From NCBI GenBank assembly GCA_019096195.1, contig JAGTXK010000051.1, positions 111,833-175,832 on the forward strand: a stretch of 64,000 nt of DNA. Direction: 5' to 3'. Both the position numbers and the translations under genes were made by a program. A model generated the notes under the pieces. The model had not been told where the DNA came from, did no database searches, and saw only the letters and a list, made by a program, of their open reading frames with translations. This DNA comes from Boletus sp. NGJ (taxonomy: Eukaryota > Basidiomycota > Agaricomycetes > Boletales > Boletaceae). This document shows, one piece after another, positions 37,030 through 48,950 of the stretch. Numbering within the stretch: position 1 is the first letter of the stretch; each line of letters starts with the position of its first letter.

Positions 37030-37369
37030 AGTTGTCCTTGTCTGGTGCCTCAGGCCTCATCACCATTCATACCACACCCAATGGGCTTATGTCATCTGCT
37101 TGCTATTACGCTGTCGTTGTTAGTGTGTTGCAGTGTACGTCTGAGACTACATAGACTATGGTCTGTCTGCGTGGGAGTCCGGGCCAATGTTCGTTGTTGT
37201 ACTACCGTAGTGTGTCCGCTCATTCACTGAGGGAATGATTACGAAGCTGGGTTATAAGGTTTAGGGTTATTTGGGAAGTTGTTGACTTCTCATCTTCTAC
37301 GAAGCACTACTTCAAGGATTGATCCCAGGCTTTCGTTCAACCGACCCCTGGGCTTTTACGAGCTCAGAA
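37030..37369. other. Short intergenic region after Lac3
   Basis: About 340 bp between two plus-strand genes. It must contain the Lac3 terminator and the promoter of the next gene; no specific signals identified. Confidence 0.5.
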
Positions 37370-40300
37370 ATGCAGTCTGGTCAACCCGGGCACAGCGATC
37401 AATTCGATCGCATCGAGCCAGACATCTCTGCTGCCACAGTCCCAGACTTCGCACGCGCTTGGGAATCCGCCCTGGCGTCCTCTGTTCGACGTCCGGCCAT
37501 ACTTCCCGACCCAGAACTGTACCATAAGGCCATTGAACCACAGGCAATTTTTGCACTCGATGAAAAACAGGAAGATGGCTCCATAACGACCATCTTGGTC
37601 GTTCCGTTTGGTTGCGAACGATGCAAAACGTCCAAGCAGGCTTGTTCCCGCACGCAACCAGCTTGCGTGCGGTGCAGGAGAGCCGGGTTGAGTTGTGAGG
37701 TTGTTCGGGGAGGCTACCAGAGGCTCCCTGGTCCCAAGTTTGGGAGACCTTCGTTGTTGAAGAAGCAGAGTACGAGTAGGACTTGCGAAAACTCGAAGGA
37801 CTCTTCCTCCGCCCCCCAAAAGCCTCTTGCGGGCCGGTCACTGAGCATCAGGCAAATACCACCTCTGTTGCAGGTTACTCGATCTAACTCTGAACGGTCG
37901 GTTGTTACTAGGTCAAAAAAACGTCCTCCGAGTCCTGGATCCGACCCTGTTTCGCCGCGAAAAAAGAAGAAGACCAAGACTACCTCGCGAGACGCAAAGG
38001 CACGTCCGAGTCACACGGTGGTGGCATCAGCAGAAATGGATACCGAATGCTCGGAGGCATCAGTAGTGGGTCCTTCGGCGCAAATGGCACCTGCGGCGAT
38101 ATCGGCCGGCGAACGTAGTATCTTGAAATGGACGTTTGTGAACAACTCGCGTAGGCGAGGTGAAAAAACCTCCCCAGGGCAGAAATACCTGAACTCTATA
38201 CCATCTAACACTCCGGTTCCACGAGTCTGGACCAACGTGAGGCTGACACAAACTATATTTCAAGTATTCGAGGCTGATGTTATCATTTATAGTCACTTAA
38301 CGGGCTTCTGACTGTATTCCCCGAGCTCGCGAAAACACCTGTCGGCTTTTCTTGGTTTCAGTCTGAAACCCCGGTACTCTTACTTGATAAAAATTACGAC
38401 AACGGTCGTTGGATCAACTCTACCACACTATGCATTGACCTGTGAGCGCTCCTCCTTCATCCTCCGTCGGCTGTTTGTGAATCAGTGGTACACTTATCCA
38501 AGGTTTTGGAAATTTTCCTGTCACGACTTTGAGCTCGAATCCATCGTTAAATCGGACACTGTGGGGTCTACCCAACTTCACTCCTGTCAACCTGTGGTAC
38601 CTTCCCCAGAAAGTACCCCCGACCACGAAGCTGATACGATGGTAGAACCTTTTTCGGACGGAGTCCATGCGTTAACATACAAAACATCCAGGGTTTGCGA
38701 AATTCGCATCTACCGCCCCAAACCGGATTATTTCCAACCCATGTGGCATCCCAACCAACGTTTAGCGCGCGAATTCTACCCTCCGATGCCACACCACAAA
38801 ACGAACGATGTACGTGCCAAGGTACTTGCGAGTACTATGTTAGGGGGAGGAGTCCGAGCCATAATGCAACACCAAATGACTCGGTGTCGACGGTCCACTC
38901 GACCCAGTTATATCCCTCTCATCCACTTCCCCCTGTAGAGAACCCGCCACCGTTCAACCCATGCTCTGCGTTCGATGGATCTCTCACCCACCATACGACG
39001 TTCCAGGCTACCTTTCAACCACGTATCCCCCTCAACAAACCACCTGAGGTGGAAACATTGCTGAACTCTCATCTCCGCCTCATCCCTTTACTTTTGTGGA
39101 TACCACATGATTCTGGGCTTGCGCCATGCAATCTTCCCCCAGAGTATGCATATTCATGCATGGGACTCTTTTTCATTTCCGATTTACGCGTGAGTTATAG
39201 TTATCTTGCCCTGGCTGCTATTGACAGGATCCTTGTAGCATACAGTGATCCAGCATGACGTCTCTTCCACCACCGGAGTCATACAAGGACGTGTTTGCTG
39301 GAGTGTCACCTTTCAGTGGGCTCCGGGAGGTGAGGAAGAACTGTTCGACTGCAACAGAGCTCCCTCGTCGGATGTGACTTCGGACTCGGCACAGCTTGAT
39401 ACCACCAGGGACTTGTTGCATCCCTGGTGGTTTGATCCGACGGACACATCGTCACAGGCGGACAATACAGCCCCTTACCGTCCAAGAGATTTGAGGATGC
39501 ACTTTGTCAGCTTCATACCGCTGGATCTACTCGCCGATTTCCACCCCAGCGAATCATTTCCGCGGGGATGGTTTTGTAAGTCGTGTGGTATGATTAATAT
39601 CCAAGAGTTCTTTCGTCATCAGATATGTCAAAGTACTATGTGTGGAGTAAGTTCGCTTGTATTTCTATATGTATGGATGGCTGAATACTAGCAAGTCTAC
39701 GCGTGAGAGACGCGTTCCCCGTGGAAAAGCTGATTCCTTGTCGAATCTTCGGGATCCTTACCAATCTAGCACCTTTATTCGACCTACAATCAATATCCCT
39801 TCGGTCGTAGTTTCTGACAGTATAACCTGGGACGATGAGATGCAGTCCTGGATCTACGGCGTCAGGGATGGAGTAATGCTGTGCCACGTATTCACGGGGA
39901 ATCAGGAACATCTGCAGGAAGACGCCACTGCTTTGCTCGAGAAAATTCAGTGCGAGGCATTGTTGCGCAGGAAAGATCCCTCCAGTAAGTGTCGGGTATG
40001 TCTATACTCTCATCCTTAGCTTGACATTTGGACCGTGGTAAGGTCCTTACTTCACCCATACTACCAGGCTATCACATCTGAGTGACGGATCAGACGCAAC
40101 CGTACCGGGAGGCACACCTGATTGTGTCCGCATCGCCTATTATACACTCTGCGATTTCGTCCACCGATACGGAGAAATGGACAAACCTCGATTTGGCGAG
40201 GTACGCATGCAGGCATGGGTCAACTCGGGATCTAAGAAGGTTAGTTCAAGTACTCTGTGGTGGCCAGTCTTCTTACATCAACATTAGGGAAGTGTGTTCC

Positions 40301-40900
40301 GCGCGAGTAAATCCCCGGTCGCCGTTCACTGCCTGGGAGCAGACGTAATCTTGAACTTTACTCCAATGGGGGGATACAAGGACCCCGTGGAATCAATTGC
40401 ACCAGATAAGGACAAGGGATCTGCTAAAGACAAGGATCGGATGGGATCTCCACCTACAAAGCCTCGTCCAGGCCTAGAGCAAGATAGTGGTAATCAAGCG
40501 TCGTTCATCCCCAGGCCCTCGGCAAATGAACCACCGATTGTCGCAGAGCACGTGGACGAAGCCACTGCTGCCATGGGTATTGTGCATCAGCGTCGTAGTT
40601 TGGACGCTGGTGGCATATCCGCCTCGAATCATATTGGTCCCGGTATGGAGATGGCCCGTCACGAAGTCGTCGAGCCGAAGCAAGGAGGTGTTCGTAAAAA
40701 GAATAAAGTTATCAAAGACAAGAGTAAAGCCTCCGTCCCCGAGATCTCTATGACGTTGGTGCATGGCGATTGTGTTGTTCTTTATGGTGACGATTTTGAG
40801 GTGAGTGTTGTTACGCGGCTATTGATAGTACACAGCCCCGTGTAACTGAATGGTGCTTCGATAGTGCCAGATAGTCCGCACTGGAACCACTATCTGTTAG
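37370..40900 (+). CDS. AlkB-like 2OG-dioxygenase-fold protein with N-terminal Zn2Cys6 cluster
   Basis: The ATG at 37370 leads to a fungal-type binuclear zinc cluster, with C-E-R-C, then Cys after six residues, and C-V-R-C...C (about residues 84-112). A basic, Ser-rich linker follows (SPRKKKKTKTTSRDAK). Several short exons then encode WSVTFQWAPGGEE and a second zinc element, GWFCKSCGMI...FFRHQICQSTMC. Next come LCHVFTGNQEHLQEDATAL, GSDATVPGGTPDCVRIAYY, the core strand VAVHCLGADVILNF, and LVHGDCVVLYGDDFE. The last exon, QIVRTGTTIC, ends at TAG 40898-40900. This order matches a family of agaricomycete AlkB-like proteins. The Fe-binding HxD motif of active AlkB enzymes is not seen. The exon joins between 38690 and 39245 are the least certain part. 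Confidence 0.75.
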
Positions 40901-41223
40901 CTTGCATGATTCTGTTCATTCCTCCCTTGACACTGATAAATGTGTCTATAGTGGTGACTGGCTTCCCGGAAGACATATAATATATGGGAGTATTTAGCCC
41001 ATAGTCGTGTGTACTGACCATCTAACTCTCAAGTCTCTTAATTTCCCGAATTGTTTCGTAGAATCCAATAGCACCTTCACCGAGTATCCGGTCAATGAGA
41101 TGGTGTATTTTCGTCGTAGTTAGAGCGCCAGAGCGAAGTCCTAATGCAGCAATTGTGTAGTATTTAGCGTGAACAGAAACAAACGCCGGGTGGTAACTTC
41201 TGACTTGGACCTAAAATTTCCAC
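40901..41223. other. Intergenic region between the AlkB-like and RCC2-like genes
   Basis: About 320 bp with no coding signal; contains ATATAATATATGGGAG near 40975, an AT-rich block that could serve as a TATA element for the downstream gene but sits about 240 bp from its ATG. Confidence 0.4.
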
Positions 41224-43642
41224 ATGACTATGGCTGCGTTACTTTCTTCGGATACCACCAAGGGAGCACAATGGGGACGAGGTATGTATAACATGTGCCT
41301 GGCATGTTGTACTTGTACTGATGAAAAACGAAATTAGTGTTAATTTGTGGTGGAACGGATTGGTAACCTGTGTCAGTCACCTGAACTGTGTTCACGGCTA
41401 ACTTGGAAGGGTTTCAGGCCGAAACTAGGTCGAAAGGAGCGTGGAGGCAAGGGCGAGGGGAATCCTGAGGCGTAAGCGTGCACCATTGAACCTCAAAAAC
41501 ATGGCGCGTTCACCAGCCTCTATAGACCCGACCTTCTCGAACCTCATATACTACGTTCGTTAAGCAATGTCAAGATAATCTCCATCCATGCCTCGTGCTG
41601 CGCATGTCACTTCATTGCGCTCGACATCCGTGGAGCTGCGTGGATGTTTGGTCGAAATGCACCGTGTGCGCTGGGTGTCGCTGGCGTCGACTTCATATCT
41701 GAGAATACGCCCAGACGTGTGCTCGCGACCGAACTTGGCGCGAAAGAAGGAACTAAATTTGTGCATGCCGCGTGCGGGAGAAGCCACGCATTATTGGTAG
41801 ACAGCGAAGGGGACGTCTGGTCAGCTGGTGCAAATAATCTCGGGCAGGTGGGTACTCGCGTGTCATCATTTCCCAGAACGATTGTCTTTACGGGTCGTTG
41901 CGACAGTGCGGTCATCCGGTGACTCCTCAAATAACAGCGTTCAAATCTATAGACGGGCCATACGTAGGCGGGGAACGGCAACGCGTGGTGAAGGCTGGCG
42001 CAGGTATCACCTTTTCCACTGTCTTGACCGAGGACGGAAAAGGTAGGCTTTTGCGGGTGACATATCGTGCTTAAATCAAAACCTTTCAAGTCTTCTCTTT
42101 TGGAAGTGGGGAGAAGGGACAACTTGGCAATGGAAGAACGGGTGAACACATCACCGCTGGAAATAAGACGGCGTACGATATTGAAACGGAGCCTGGTTGC
42201 GTGGTTTTCCCTCCACATATAACCATTCCACTGACAACTTAGTCAGTACCTGTAAAGGGTTTAGACGATAAGACTATCACCGATATTGTCTGTGGCGCCC
42301 AGCACAGTGTAGCAATTGATACTCAGGGGTAAGTGTTGATTTAGATTAGTCATGTCCGTTGCTTAGCGTTCTACTAGAGTGGTGTATGTCTGGGGTTACA
42401 ACGGTTACTGCCGGTTGGGTCTTGGAAATCAACAGGATGCCTTGATCCCGAAAGTTGTACCACAGGTACCGTGATGGCTGCGCTTTCTCTCGACGAAAGT
42501 TAAAACAACTTGCTTCCTTAGTTTGCTGGTCCAAATGAGATGACAATGGGATCACAGATTGTGGCTGGTCCTACCAACACAGTTGTCATCGACAAGCAGC
42601 GTATGTACTGGATGGCCGGAAAGGTATGTCGCCGGATTGTCAGATCACGCCCTACAGCTTCCTACCTTTCTAACAATCATGCAGTGGAAAAATAGCGGAG
42701 AAGGTTAATCTAACTGCGACACTCATTTATCTGATCAACTTACACTCTCTTAGGATCGTCTGGATCGCCCTATTCCTCATTCCGTTACATCCAGGATCTC
42801 ATGTGCGTTGTCGCTTAAACTTGATGCTAACTTTACTCAAGCAATTTGCCCCAGGGGATGCAAGATTTCTCAAGCGAGCTGTGGAGGTGTTACTCACTTT
42901 GCATTGAGTTCCGAAGAAGACGGCAGCGTTATGACAGTTGCCTATGGTCAGAATGCTGCCAATGGTATGGTATTTTATGCCGTTTCCTGATTTAGCGCTG
43001 ATTGTGCTTTAAGGCGAACTAGGATTGGGCCCTGACGAGCCGAAAAGCGCAACTAAACCAACCAAAAATCAGCCTCTTGCCGAGATTGAAGTTTTCAGGT
43101 CAGCCATCTTGCTCCGATGTCGGGCCAACATCTTGATTTGAGTTACGTCTCAGTGTGGCAGCTGGCCAACATACCACGTTATTCCTCGCAAAGCCTAACG
43201 AGGAGTTTTCTGATATTCCTCGGCACCCTGAAGTCGATGCACCAGAACTTTGTCTCGTTTGCAACAAAGATAATGGAAACGATGACCCTGCGCTAGAGTG
43301 CGACAAGGTGTGACTTGCGCTGTACATCTTCGTTTACCTTCTTGACCGTGCTTCATCAAGTGTGATCATCCTTACCATCTTGGCTGCCTTGACCCACCAC
43401 TGCAGGCTATTCCAGAAGGTGAATGGTTTTGCCCTAAATGCACGGACGAAATGGGGGCACTTGCAAGTTCTAGTTCCAAAGCATCCAAGAAGGCTGCGAA
43501 AGACTCCGCAGCCGATAACAACAAAGTTGGGACAAAACGAAAGGCGCCTACGGCGATGGATAGTGGTGAGTCGCTTCATCCGCCTTCTTTCCCCTGAATT
43601 GACTAGCATAATTTCAAATCAGCGACCAAACGCAAAAAATGA
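41224..43642 (+). CDS. RCC2-like beta-propeller protein with a C-terminal PHD finger
   Basis: From the ATG at 41224, short exons give [17 protein letters not shown], the N-terminal signature of RCC2 (a chromatin/Rac1-associated RCC1 paralogue). Propeller blades follow: [89 protein letters not shown] and [13 protein letters not shown]. After [19 protein letters not shown] comes a PHD finger (encoded about 43240-43450) with [17 protein letters not shown] and WFCPKC, giving the Cys4-His-Cys3 zinc set. PHD fingers usually read histone H3 tails. A Lys/Ala-rich tail ends TKRKK and TGA at 43640-43642. The fusion is continuous in frame through intron 43087-43146 and the intron after ECDK. Confidence 0.85.
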
Positions 43643-43788
43643 TGGTTTGAACCTCCTGAGTCTGCCTGTACATCAGCAAAGAACTTTATGTCTGTCATTG
43701 GGTCCAGGTATCGCTACAATGTATAGCAGTGATTCCTCACTCCAAATCGGAAACTGTATATTATTAGTATTTCTACCATCCATCCTCC

Positions 43789-44182
43789 ATGGACCCTGTT
43801 TCCTGCGCCGAGTTGTTTGAGTATTCCACTCACATATTACCTGAATCTCGTGCTTGGTTGGTACCAGCGGATGGAAAGCGGAGTATCCAAGTGTCGATTG
43901 TCAGGCCCGGATGTCAGAAGTGCACCCGTTGGCAAACTTACCCTGCTTGACGTAATCAATTTTAATTGTCTATTTGTGTTTGTATTTGATTTAACTTGTC
44001 AAGCAAGGTGATTAACCACCACCCACGAGATCTTGCGAGAGCCAACGCTTAGTGGAGGTGAGCTGCTAGGCTGGCAGATGCAGGCCCAAATTGACGGTAA
44101 AATTTTACAGGACGTAGTAGAAATTGGACTTGATGAACAAGCATCTAATGATGGTCGATCAAGCGATACACAGCCGTCCTAA
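43789..44182 (+). CDS. Hypothetical small gene, tentative
   Basis: Two coding-like segments follow each other. A frame from the ATG at 43789 reads MDPVSCAELFEYSTHILPES and continues about 50 codons. A second frame reads SGGELLGWQMQAQIDGKILQ and DVVEIGLDEQASNDG before TAA at 44180-44182. They are separated by a T-rich stretch that could be an intron, with possible donor GTAATC at about 43950. I could not fix the splice sites, and the product is not recognised. It lies between the RCC2-like gene and Lac4. Confidence 0.3.
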
Positions 44183-44609
44183 ACACCGGCCCTGTCGAGA
44201 GATGTGATTGGAGCCTGGAGGATAGCTAGCAAGTTGAAAGGATATCAAGCATGGACGATTCAGACTCTTGAATTGACTCCCTGGATTCTGAAAGAGCTAC
44301 TCAATTGTCAAAGCCTTGTCTTAGTTGTCAGGGTCAGTGACTTTCAATATCAGCCGATTCAGATGGCATGTGTCACTTAGGAGGTCAATGTTCAGGTTCG
44401 CATCGCCAAGCCCCCGCTTGGAATCACTTGAAATTTGCAAAGGACGACCAAGTTTCATCTATTTGCTACCGCCGCCCTTGTATTGCCTTACGAAAATACT
44501 GGTCTTGGCGTTAATCCGACCGTAGTACACGCACCGCCGCATCGTGGAATCATAATAAAATGGTCGTGAAGCATGCCAACCTTCTCCCCAATTTCTAGGT
44601 GAACCGGGC

Positions 44610-46672
44610 ATGCATCCGCTCTTGAGGGTTTGGAGTTTTGCGGTTCTCCTTTCTTACGCTGGTGCTGCGACGCGCCGGACGGAGCTTGTTCTCAGTAATG
44701 CAGTCGTTGCTCCAGACGGTTTTAACAGGCGGTGAGTTCCAAGGCTTCAAACTGTTTGGTTCGTTCTCTTACGCTACGTTCAGTGCCATTGTCGTCAATG
44801 GCGGGACTCCTGGCTCCCTCATTACAGCCAACAAGGTATGACTCCACCTCTGGAATACAAACATATGTTTCAACTCACTCTTTCGCTCGCAAGGGTGACC
44901 GCCTGGAAATTGATGTCCAGAATCAGCTTTCGGATCCAGCCACGAACACTAGTACCTCCGTGGTAAGGTCATCGTCGCTAAACCATATTGACGCTTAACG
45001 CTGGTAAAGCATTGGCATGGTATATTCCAACACCATACGAATTCCTTCGACGGCGCTGCCTTCGTGACTCAATGCCCCATTGTTTCTGGAGATTCATTCC
45101 TCTATCAGTTCAACGTGGAGGACCAGTCTGGCACGTTCTGGTACCACTCTCACTACAACCTTCAGTACTGCGATGGCCTTCGTGGCCCAATTGTTATTTA
45201 TGACCCTGAGGATCCGTACCGTCTCATGTACGACGTCGATGATAGTGCGTCCTCAGATCATTAGTTCTTGGCACTACCTGACGTTGTTTTAGATTCGACA
45301 ATAATCACGTTGCTTGATTGGCAAGTAGATATTCCGCACACGCTTCACCAATTGCCTGACAAAACCTAGGTATCATGTCAATGCATATGATGTCGCGGCT
45401 GCTAACAATCCAGCGGGGATCCTTGTTAATGGTATGGGCCGGTACCCCGGGGGCCCGAACACGGCTTTGTCCGTCACCAATGTAGAGCAAGGCAAGAGAT
45501 ATCGCATCAGGTTGATCAACATGGCGTGCAAGCCACATATCCTCTTTTCCATCGATTATCACAACTTCACCATCATCGAAGCCGATGGAAAAGCTGTAAA
45601 CCCTGTCTCCGTCGACGAGATACCCATATTTGTGGGACAGCGATACTCATTTATTCTAGAGGCGAACCAACCGGTGGACAATTATTGGATACGCGCGTTA
45701 CCTGGAAGCTACCCGTCAAACTTTACAAATGGCTTGAATTCAGCAATTCTCAGGTACGCGGGCGCACCAGTAGAAGACCCAGCGAACAGGACGTGGCCTC
45801 TTTTCAACGTGCTAAACGAAACTTTACTCCATGCACGCGACGATCCGGCAGTGCCAGGTCTGCCATACCCCGGAGGAGCCGACATTTCTATCAACCTCGT
45901 CGGGTCAATGAACAACATCACTCTCGAGTTCTACATGAATGGTGTTAAGTATATTCCACCAGATATGCCGACCCTCTTGCAGATTCTGAGTGGAGCGAGA
46001 GGAGTCGCAGCCTTGGCCAACCAAGGCTCGGTGTACACTCTACCACCAAACCAAGTCATCGAGGTATCTTTTCCAACACAGTTGCTTCCAACACCGGTAT
46101 GCACTTTCTTGCCCGTCACATTCTCTGCTGATAGTCGTGTTAGCATCCATTCCACCTGCACGGGGTAAGCCATCATTAGCAACGCAGATTCTTCGCGAGC
46201 TCAACGAAGCCAGCATGCCTTCTACGTCGTGAGGAGCGCGGGGACATCACAGTATAACTATATCGACCCTGTCCAGCGTGATACCGTCAACATTGGATTC
46301 AACACGGACAACGTCACCATCCGATTCGTGACCGACAACGCAGGGCCGTGGTTCCTTCATTGGTATGGGTGCTGACTTGTTTCAACGATTGGTCTCTAAC
46401 TACCGGTTTCATCAGCCACATTGATTGGCATTTGCAGAGGTGAGTACTGTTCGGTCTGAGTTGTTGTGAATGATCCCCCTTATTCGTGTAGGGGTATGGC
46501 GGTCGTGTTCGCTGAAAATCCAAACGGAACCGCCGAGAGCGATCCTGTGAATGGTACGTCCGGCTCCATAACATCATTGCGGGCTCCTCATCCTTTCAAT
46601 TGGTTAGATGAATGGAAAGATCTTTGCTCGACGTACAACAGTAGCTACAATTACCCCCAGATATCCTTGTGA
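44610..46672 (+). CDS. Laccase 4 (divergent; Met at the T1 axial position)
   Basis: Secreted multicopper oxidase. The ATG at 44610 gives a signal peptide ([16 protein letters not shown]), then [28 protein letters not shown] and [16 protein letters not shown]1 is [16 protein letters not shown]2 is [16 protein letters not shown]3 is canonical HPFHLHG on a 21-nt exon (46144-46164) followed by H, and L4 is [12 protein letters not shown] with a 24-nt exon (46416-46439). Ten residues after the L4 Cys lies Met, not the Phe of Lac1-3. The last exon reads [17 protein letters not shown] and ends at TGA 46670-46672. It is the most divergent of the four (for example [19 protein letters not shown]). Converges tail-to-tail with squalene synthase. 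Confidence 0.93.
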
Positions 46673-47056
46673 GCTATGTGTTGCTTCGGTGTTGGAGTGT
46701 CCATACATGCTAAACCCTATCTGGGACCAAACTCGGAAGCGCATGTATGTATATCCAGTACTATTGACTCCGTGACACGTCAGTATTATGTATGACCACA
46801 GTCATGATCTCTTGGCCTTGCCACAGCACCGTGCACAGCCCATCTACTTCCGTGACGTACATGCACAGGTAATAAATAACCCTGAAGGCTGAACAATGGC
46901 GGGGTTATGATCGCCGCTCATCGTGATTACGTCTGAGGTAACGAACGGAACGTCGATAGTGTGAAAAGCGTATATATTAGAAAGAAGTGTCAGCAAGTAT
47001 ACTAAATATATGCACTCCATTGGCGCGCTGTGCGCAACAAGCCAAACGGTCGACAT
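46673..47056. other. Convergent intergenic region between Lac4 and ERG9
   Basis: About 380 bp between two genes ending toward each other; presumably holds both 3' UTRs. No gene or repeat seen. Confidence 0.5.
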
Positions 47057-48747
47057 CTACCCATACACCTTCAAAATGGCATAGACGATGCCTGCACACA
47101 ATAGAATGACCACCCCGAATGCACCACCGACGTAGGTAACTAATTCCCAAGGGAGCAAGTTGGATGGTGGCGGGGCCGCGTAAGGGTAGCGCTTCGCATG
47201 GGCACGCTTCTCTTCCAACTGGATGACGGCTGTTCGTTTGTCTTTAGGGTCGTATGTGATACCGTTTTGTCCCAGAATGACGAAGGAAGGGTAGTTCCGC
47301 TCGCACCATTCCTCGATCTACAAGTCATGAGTGAGTTGCCCAGACCGACGAATCTGATGAATGAGATCACCTTGCCACACATGACGGAAAGCCGGAGGAA
47401 GTTGGGATCGTTTGGTTTTGCCTTGTGATGTATCTTGCGTGCATAGTCCCGGAAGATGAGGGCGACTTCACGTGGGTTTGTGGATTGCATGATCAGCTGT
47501 GGAACGCGAAACTGATCAGCCTCAAGCTCACAATGCAAGAAATGTGTGAACCCCATACCTGAGCAGCTTCTGCTTTTCTGATCTTGATATTGTGCTCGAA
47601 CATCTCCCGATTCATGAAGCACAGTGTGAGCGTGGCCATAGCCATACAGGCAGGCACCGCACAAAACACGAATACGCTCTGGTTCTTGAGGAGCCTGAGG
47701 TAATCTAGCGAGTCACATGCATGACGAAGGGCATCTAGGACCATTTCGCTTTGTGCCCAAGTTGCACGTTCCACATTGCCTTTCTGGTGCAATTCCGTCA
47801 ACTCATTGAAGCCGTATTTACCCCAGATTTCCTTTGGCCAAAAGAATCGGGACTCCTCGGCGTCTTCCCGGAAATCACGAATGATATTCGTCTTTTGGAG
47901 CAAAAGACCCATCGAGTTGGCGAGCCCGAGTTCCTCGCAGAGCGATGGGATTTCTTTGCCAGAAGCTGACCAGATGGCTGTGAGGCCTTCGCCCACAAGG
48001 CCTGCGACGTAATGACAATAAAGGTCATACTCGGCAACGGTCGCGAGGAATATCGAGCCGGTGGTCGCAGCCTTGTGCGCATAGTCAGCCATTCCGACCT
48101 CCATTTTGGCACATATGTCCAAGATAACATCTCGGTACCTGTTTTCCTTACGCGATCAAACGTCATGTTTCGTGTTTAGTACGCCGTACGTACTCTGGTT
48201 TGAGAAGGTTGACTTCTTCGACTATGGTGGCATATTCGACTAAAAGTTGTCGGTCTTTCTCCTTGGGCCCGCTTTCGGTAAAGTGCCAACCAGGTGTGAT
48301 GGTCTTTTCGTGGAACGAGCGTAGGATGGGCTGCTTGACCTCGTCAGGTATGGTCATGTCATCCTCGATGGTGTCCAGTCCACGGAGTACAAGATAATAT
48401 ATGCAAATCTGTCATACGAGCACGTTTAGCGAGTGCAAAATAGAAATGAATCACATCAATGAAAAAGGACCCTCGTATTTAAGTAAAGAGAGCGTCGAAA
48501 CACGCACCGTTCGTGCAAGGTCGCCGTCAAGCTCCTTGATGACTGCAGCGAAACTTCTACTCGTCAAGTCCAAGAATTCCCAACACCGGCGCATGCTCTG
48601 TCTATCCCATCCCGAGGTTGGGTGCTCTTGCTGCGCGGTAATATCTCGTTTCTGTTCGTGAAAGAGGTAGAACTGGAGCAGAGTTCGGAACTCGTTTGGG
48701 TGGGTGAGCAATAAGCCCAACATAGAAGCCAGTTTTCCGACAGCCAT
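47057..48747 (-). CDS. ERG9: Squalene synthase
   Basis: Squalene synthase condenses two farnesyl diphosphates to squalene, the first committed step of ergosterol synthesis, at the ER membrane. The ATG at 48747 gives MAVGKLASMLGLLLTHPNEF. Exons then encode CWEFLDLTSRSFAAVIKEL, the first Asp-rich motif in LRGLDTIEDDMTIPDE, YCHYVAGLVGEGLTAIWS and LGLANSMGLLLQKTNIIRD. The second Asp motif is DFREDAEESRFFWPKEIW, followed by RATWAQSEMVLDALRHA. The C-terminal tail holds a transmembrane anchor (LVTYVGGAFGVVILLCAGIV) and ends KVYG and TAG at 47057-47059. Five or six exons, no frame break. The second motif is DFRED rather than the common DYLED but keeps DxxED. Confidence 0.96.
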
Positions 48748-48950
48748 TGTTTTAGAGAAAACAAGGAGAACAAAACGAGGGAACGGAGATAAAACGACGG
48801 CGCTGAAACGTTTGTGCAAAACTGGATTTACGGAGTGACTGGATTGTAGGAATTAAATATCCCTCGTCGTGCCATTTCCCTTTACGGAACGTAACCATAC
48901 GTGATCACCTGACTTGATTATTTTCCGTCTTCACATGCACAATATTGCAC
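48748..48950. promoter_or_regulatory. Divergent promoter of ERG9 and the next gene, with an SRE-like site
   Basis: Only 203 bp separate the two start codons. At 48904-48913 the plus strand reads ATCACCTGAC, eight of ten positions matching the sterol regulatory element ATCACCCCAC bound by SREBP/Sre1 factors. Its position, about 157 bp upstream of the ERG9 ATG, would suit sterol control, but a single match of this length is weak evidence. Confidence 0.35.

Noticed and set aside
38695-38832. The start of a 187-codon plus-strand frame as an independent gene
   Set aside because: Its downstream part is better explained as exons of the AlkB-like gene joined through a 140-nt intron at about 38693-38832.
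39255-39380. A frame beginning MTSLPPPESYKDVFAGV
   Set aside because: It looks attractive, but joining it to the upstream exon leaves a stop codon, whereas the overlapping frame VIQHDVSSTTG joins cleanly and continues to the zinc finger.
43789-44182. Extension of the RCC2-PHD protein into the following coding-like segments
   Set aside because: The RCC2-PHD frame has a clean stop at 43640-43642 after a basic tail, and no donor nearby would bypass it.
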